Below are positions 62,275-64,000 of a DNA stretch of 64,000 nt, piece after piece. Source of the DNA: Nocardia blacklockiae. Lineage in GTDB: Bacteria; Actinomycetota; Actinomycetes; Mycobacteriales; Mycobacteriaceae. Positions within the stretch are counted from its first letter, which is position 1, and each line of letters opens with the position of its first letter. The stretch is from contig NZ_JADLRJ010000017.1 in the NCBI RefSeq assembly GCF_015477355.1, forward strand, positions 62,001 through 126,000, written 5' to 3'. The position numbers were made by a program, and so were the translations under genes. The notes below the pieces were generated by a model, which ran no database searches, was not told where the DNA came from, and worked only from the letters and a program-made list of their open reading frames with translations.

Positions 62275-63300
62275 GTGTCAGATCCTTCGGGAGCGACCGA
62301 CCTCGCGCCGCCCGCCGCACCGGCGGATCCGACCCCGAGTCGCAAGCCCGGATCCCGAAGCGTCCTGCGGGGCTCGGCCCGGCCGTGGCTGTTCGTCGCG
62401 CCCGTCCTGGTGGCGTTGGCCGTCGTCATCGGCTATCCCGTGGTGCGGGCGGTGTGGATGTCCTTCCAGAAGGACTCGGGGCTCAACGAGGCCACCGGGA
62501 TGTTCGAGGAGGGCGGCTTCGCCGGATTCGACAACTACACCCACTGGCTGCTGCAGCAGTGCACGATTCCCGACGGCGGCTTCGAGCCCTGCCCGACCGG
62601 CAACCTCGGGTCGCAGTTCTGGGTGGCCATCGGGATCACGCTGCTGTTCACCGTCGTGACCGTGGCGCTGGAGGCGACCATCGGGCTCGGCATGGCCGTG
62701 GTGATGGGCAAGTCGTTCCGCGGGCGGGCGCTGCTGCGCGCGGCGGTGCTCATCCCGTGGGCGATCCCGACCGCGGTCACGGCGCGGCTGTGGGAGTTCA
62801 TGTTCCAGTACGACGGGGTGGTGAACCGGGTGCTGGGCACCCACATCCTGTGGCAGACCGACCCGTGGTGGTCGCGGTTCGCGGTGATCATCGCCGACGT
62901 ATGGAAGACCACGCCGTTCATGGCGCTGCTGATCCTGGCCGGGCTGCAGGTCATTCCGGGCGACGTGTACGAGGCGGCCCGGGTCGACGGCGCGTCGGCG
63001 TGGCAGCGCTTCACCCACATCACGCTGCCGCTGCTGAAGCCGGCGCTGCTGGTCGCGGTCCTGTTCCGCACCATGGACGCGCTGCGGCTCTACGACCTGC
63101 CCGCGATCATGACGCAGGGCAACCCGGCGACGCGAACCATCTCCATCCTGGTGGTCGACCAGGTGCGCCAGGGGCAGAACAGTGCCGCGGCGCTGTCGGT
63201 CATCACCTTCCTGTTGATCTTCGCGGTCGCCTTCGTACTGGTGAAGGTGTTGGGCGCCAACGCGGTCGCGACCCAGGAAGAACAGCGGAAGGCGCACTGA
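62275..63300 (+). CDS. Sugar ABC importer permease, MalF/SugA type
   Basis: 341 residues from GTG 62275, with AGGAGAG 6 nt upstream. Six membrane segments. Conserved loop EAARVDGASAWQRFTHITLPLLKP near residue 240 is the EAA motif that docks on the ATPase. The N-terminal 35 residues are Pro/Ala/Ser rich and cytoplasmic. A 46-nt gap separates it from the binding-protein gene; it overlaps the next permease (ATGA). The ATPase for this importer is not in the operon and may be the one at 54453. Confidence 0.93.
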   Translation: MSDPSGATDLAPPAAPADPTPSRKPGSRSVLRGSARPWLFVAPVLVALAVVIGYPVVRAVWMSFQKDSGLNEATGMFEEGGFAGFDNYTHWLLQQCTIPDGGFEPCPTGNLGSQFWVAIGITLLFTVVTVALEATIGLGMAVVMGKSFRGRALLRAAVLIPWAIPTAVTARLWEFMFQYDGVVNRVLGTHILWQTDPWWSRFAVIIADVWKTTPFMALLILAGLQVIPGDVYEAARVDGASAWQRFTHITLPLLKPALLVAVLFRTMDALRLYDLPAIMTQGNPATRTISILVVDQVRQGQNSAAALSVITFLLIFAVAFVLVKVLGANAVATQEEQRKAH

Positions 63301-64000
63301 TGACCACGCTCACCGACGCGACCACCCGGCCCGCGGGCGCGCCGACCGCCGTGCCGCTGACCAAGCGCCTGCGCTCGGCGCGCGTCTACGTCGGCGCGCT
63401 GATCGTGCTGGTGTGGGGGCTGGCGCCGTTCTACTGGATGGTCGTCACGGCGTTCCGGGATCCGGCCTACACCTTCGAGAACACGCCCTGGCCGACGCAC
63501 GTCACGCTGGCGAACTTCCGCAACGCGTTCGACACCTCGCGCGGCAACGACTTCGGGCGGGCGGTCACCAACAGCATCATCATCGGCCTGGCCACCGCGG
63601 TCATCGCGCTGCTGATCGGCATGCTGGCCGCCTACGCCCTGGCGCGGCTCACCTTCCGGGGCAAGACCCTGGTGGCCGGGCTGGTGCTGAGCGCGTCGAT
63701 GTTCCCCGTGGTGGTGCTGGTGACCCCGCTGTTCCAGCTGTTCACCGACATCGGCTGGATCGGGCACTACCAGGCGCTGATCATCCCGAACATCTCGTTC
63801 GTGCTGCCGCTGACGGTGTACATCCTGGCGTCGTTCTTCACCGAGTTGCCGTGGGAGCTCGAGGAGGCCGCCCGCATCGACGGCGCCAGCCGCTTCCAGG
63901 CGTTCCGGCTGATCATGCTCCCGCTGGCCGCACCGGCCGTATTCACCACCGCCATCCTGGCCTTCATCGCCGCGGTGAACGAGTACCTGCTGGCCCGGCT
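63300..64000 (+). CDS. Sugar ABC importer permease, MalG/SugB type (3' end outside window)
   Basis: The first 233 codons are present, starting at ATG 63300, which overlaps the previous stop. Four or five membrane segments, the first near residue 35. The EAA motif reads EEAARIDGASRFQAFRLIMLPLAAP near residue 185. The N-terminal 25 residues are Thr/Ala/Pro rich. It pairs with the preceding permease to form the pore. Only the last helix or so is missing beyond position 64000. Confidence 0.93.
   Translation, partial: MTTLTDATTRPAGAPTAVPLTKRLRSARVYVGALIVLVWGLAPFYWMVVTAFRDPAYTFENTPWPTHVTLANFRNAFDTSRGNDFGRAVTNSIIIGLATAVIALLIGMLAAYALARLTFRGKTLVAGLVLSASMFPVVVLVTPLFQLFTDIGWIGHYQALIIPNISFVLPLTVYILASFFTELPWELEEAARIDGASRFQAFRLIMLPLAAPAVFTTAILAFIAAVNEYLLAR

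Overview
The window reads as a chromosomal segment of a high-GC mycolic-acid actinomycete, most likely Nocardia or a close relative. Supporting this are a SigL/RslA-type sigma factor pair with an HxxxCxxC anti-sigma, a BldD/WhiJ-style XRE plus DUF397 pair, DUF3558 lipoproteins, an F420-type LLM oxidoreductase, a glucosylglycerate hydrolase, and many genes whose start codon lies 6-7 nt after a TANNNT -10 box (leaderless transcripts). There is no rRNA, no tRNA, no CRISPR array and no intact insertion sequence. Gene names rest on motifs read directly from the translations; no database was searched.

Layout. 0-9 kb: a two-component system (response regulator cut by the window edge, DUF5931-type kinase), an AI-2E family permease, a HAMP-adenylyl cyclase, a flippase-like membrane protein, DUF3054, a penicillin-binding lipoprotein that has lost its catalytic motifs, a hypothetical protein and aroQ. 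9.2-9.4 kb is a dense patch of nested inverted and tandem repeats. 9.5-13.5 kb is accessory: an ABC exporter with its own XRE regulator, an XRE/DUF397 module and three tiny unknown genes. 13.5-19.7 kb: imine-reductase-like enzyme with divergent HxlR regulator, glycerate kinase, DUF3137-like/LemA pair, and an ECF41 sigma factor coupled to a flavoprotein oxidoreductase. 19.9-25.9 kb: toxin-antitoxin pair, secreted proteins, an AhpD-like peroxidase with an apparent ECF41 promoter, a 44-bp tandem repeat, a secreted TAP-like hydrolase, a GNAT protein and an acyltransferase.

26-42 kb lies between yqgE and leuS, genes that are near neighbours in M. tuberculosis. Here the interval holds sigL-rslA, a DUF1772 membrane protein, an unusual four-gene biosynthetic-looking operon (TPP enzyme, SRPBCC protein, KAS III-like protein with an altered triad, HisC-like aminotransferase), an EXLDI protein with a DrrAB-type exporter, and a short low-GC island. 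42-64 kb: AraC/SDR pair, glucosylglycerate hydrolase, GH25 muramidase, histidine-rich protein, PhoX phosphatase, polar amino-acid ABC importer with a binding-protein/permease fusion, a YeiH-type transporter preceded by a 51-residue membrane protein, LLM oxidoreductase, sugar ABC ATPase, HxlR/thiolase pair, menC, a TIGR04338/DUF2786 pair, and the binding protein and permeases of a sugar importer (the last permease runs off the window).

The strongest leads are the ECF41 regulon inferred from promoter boxes, the catalytically dead PBP, the KAS III/TPP/aminotransferase operon with its hexapeptide repeat, and several compact repeat or palindrome arrays that probably serve as operators or mobile repeats.
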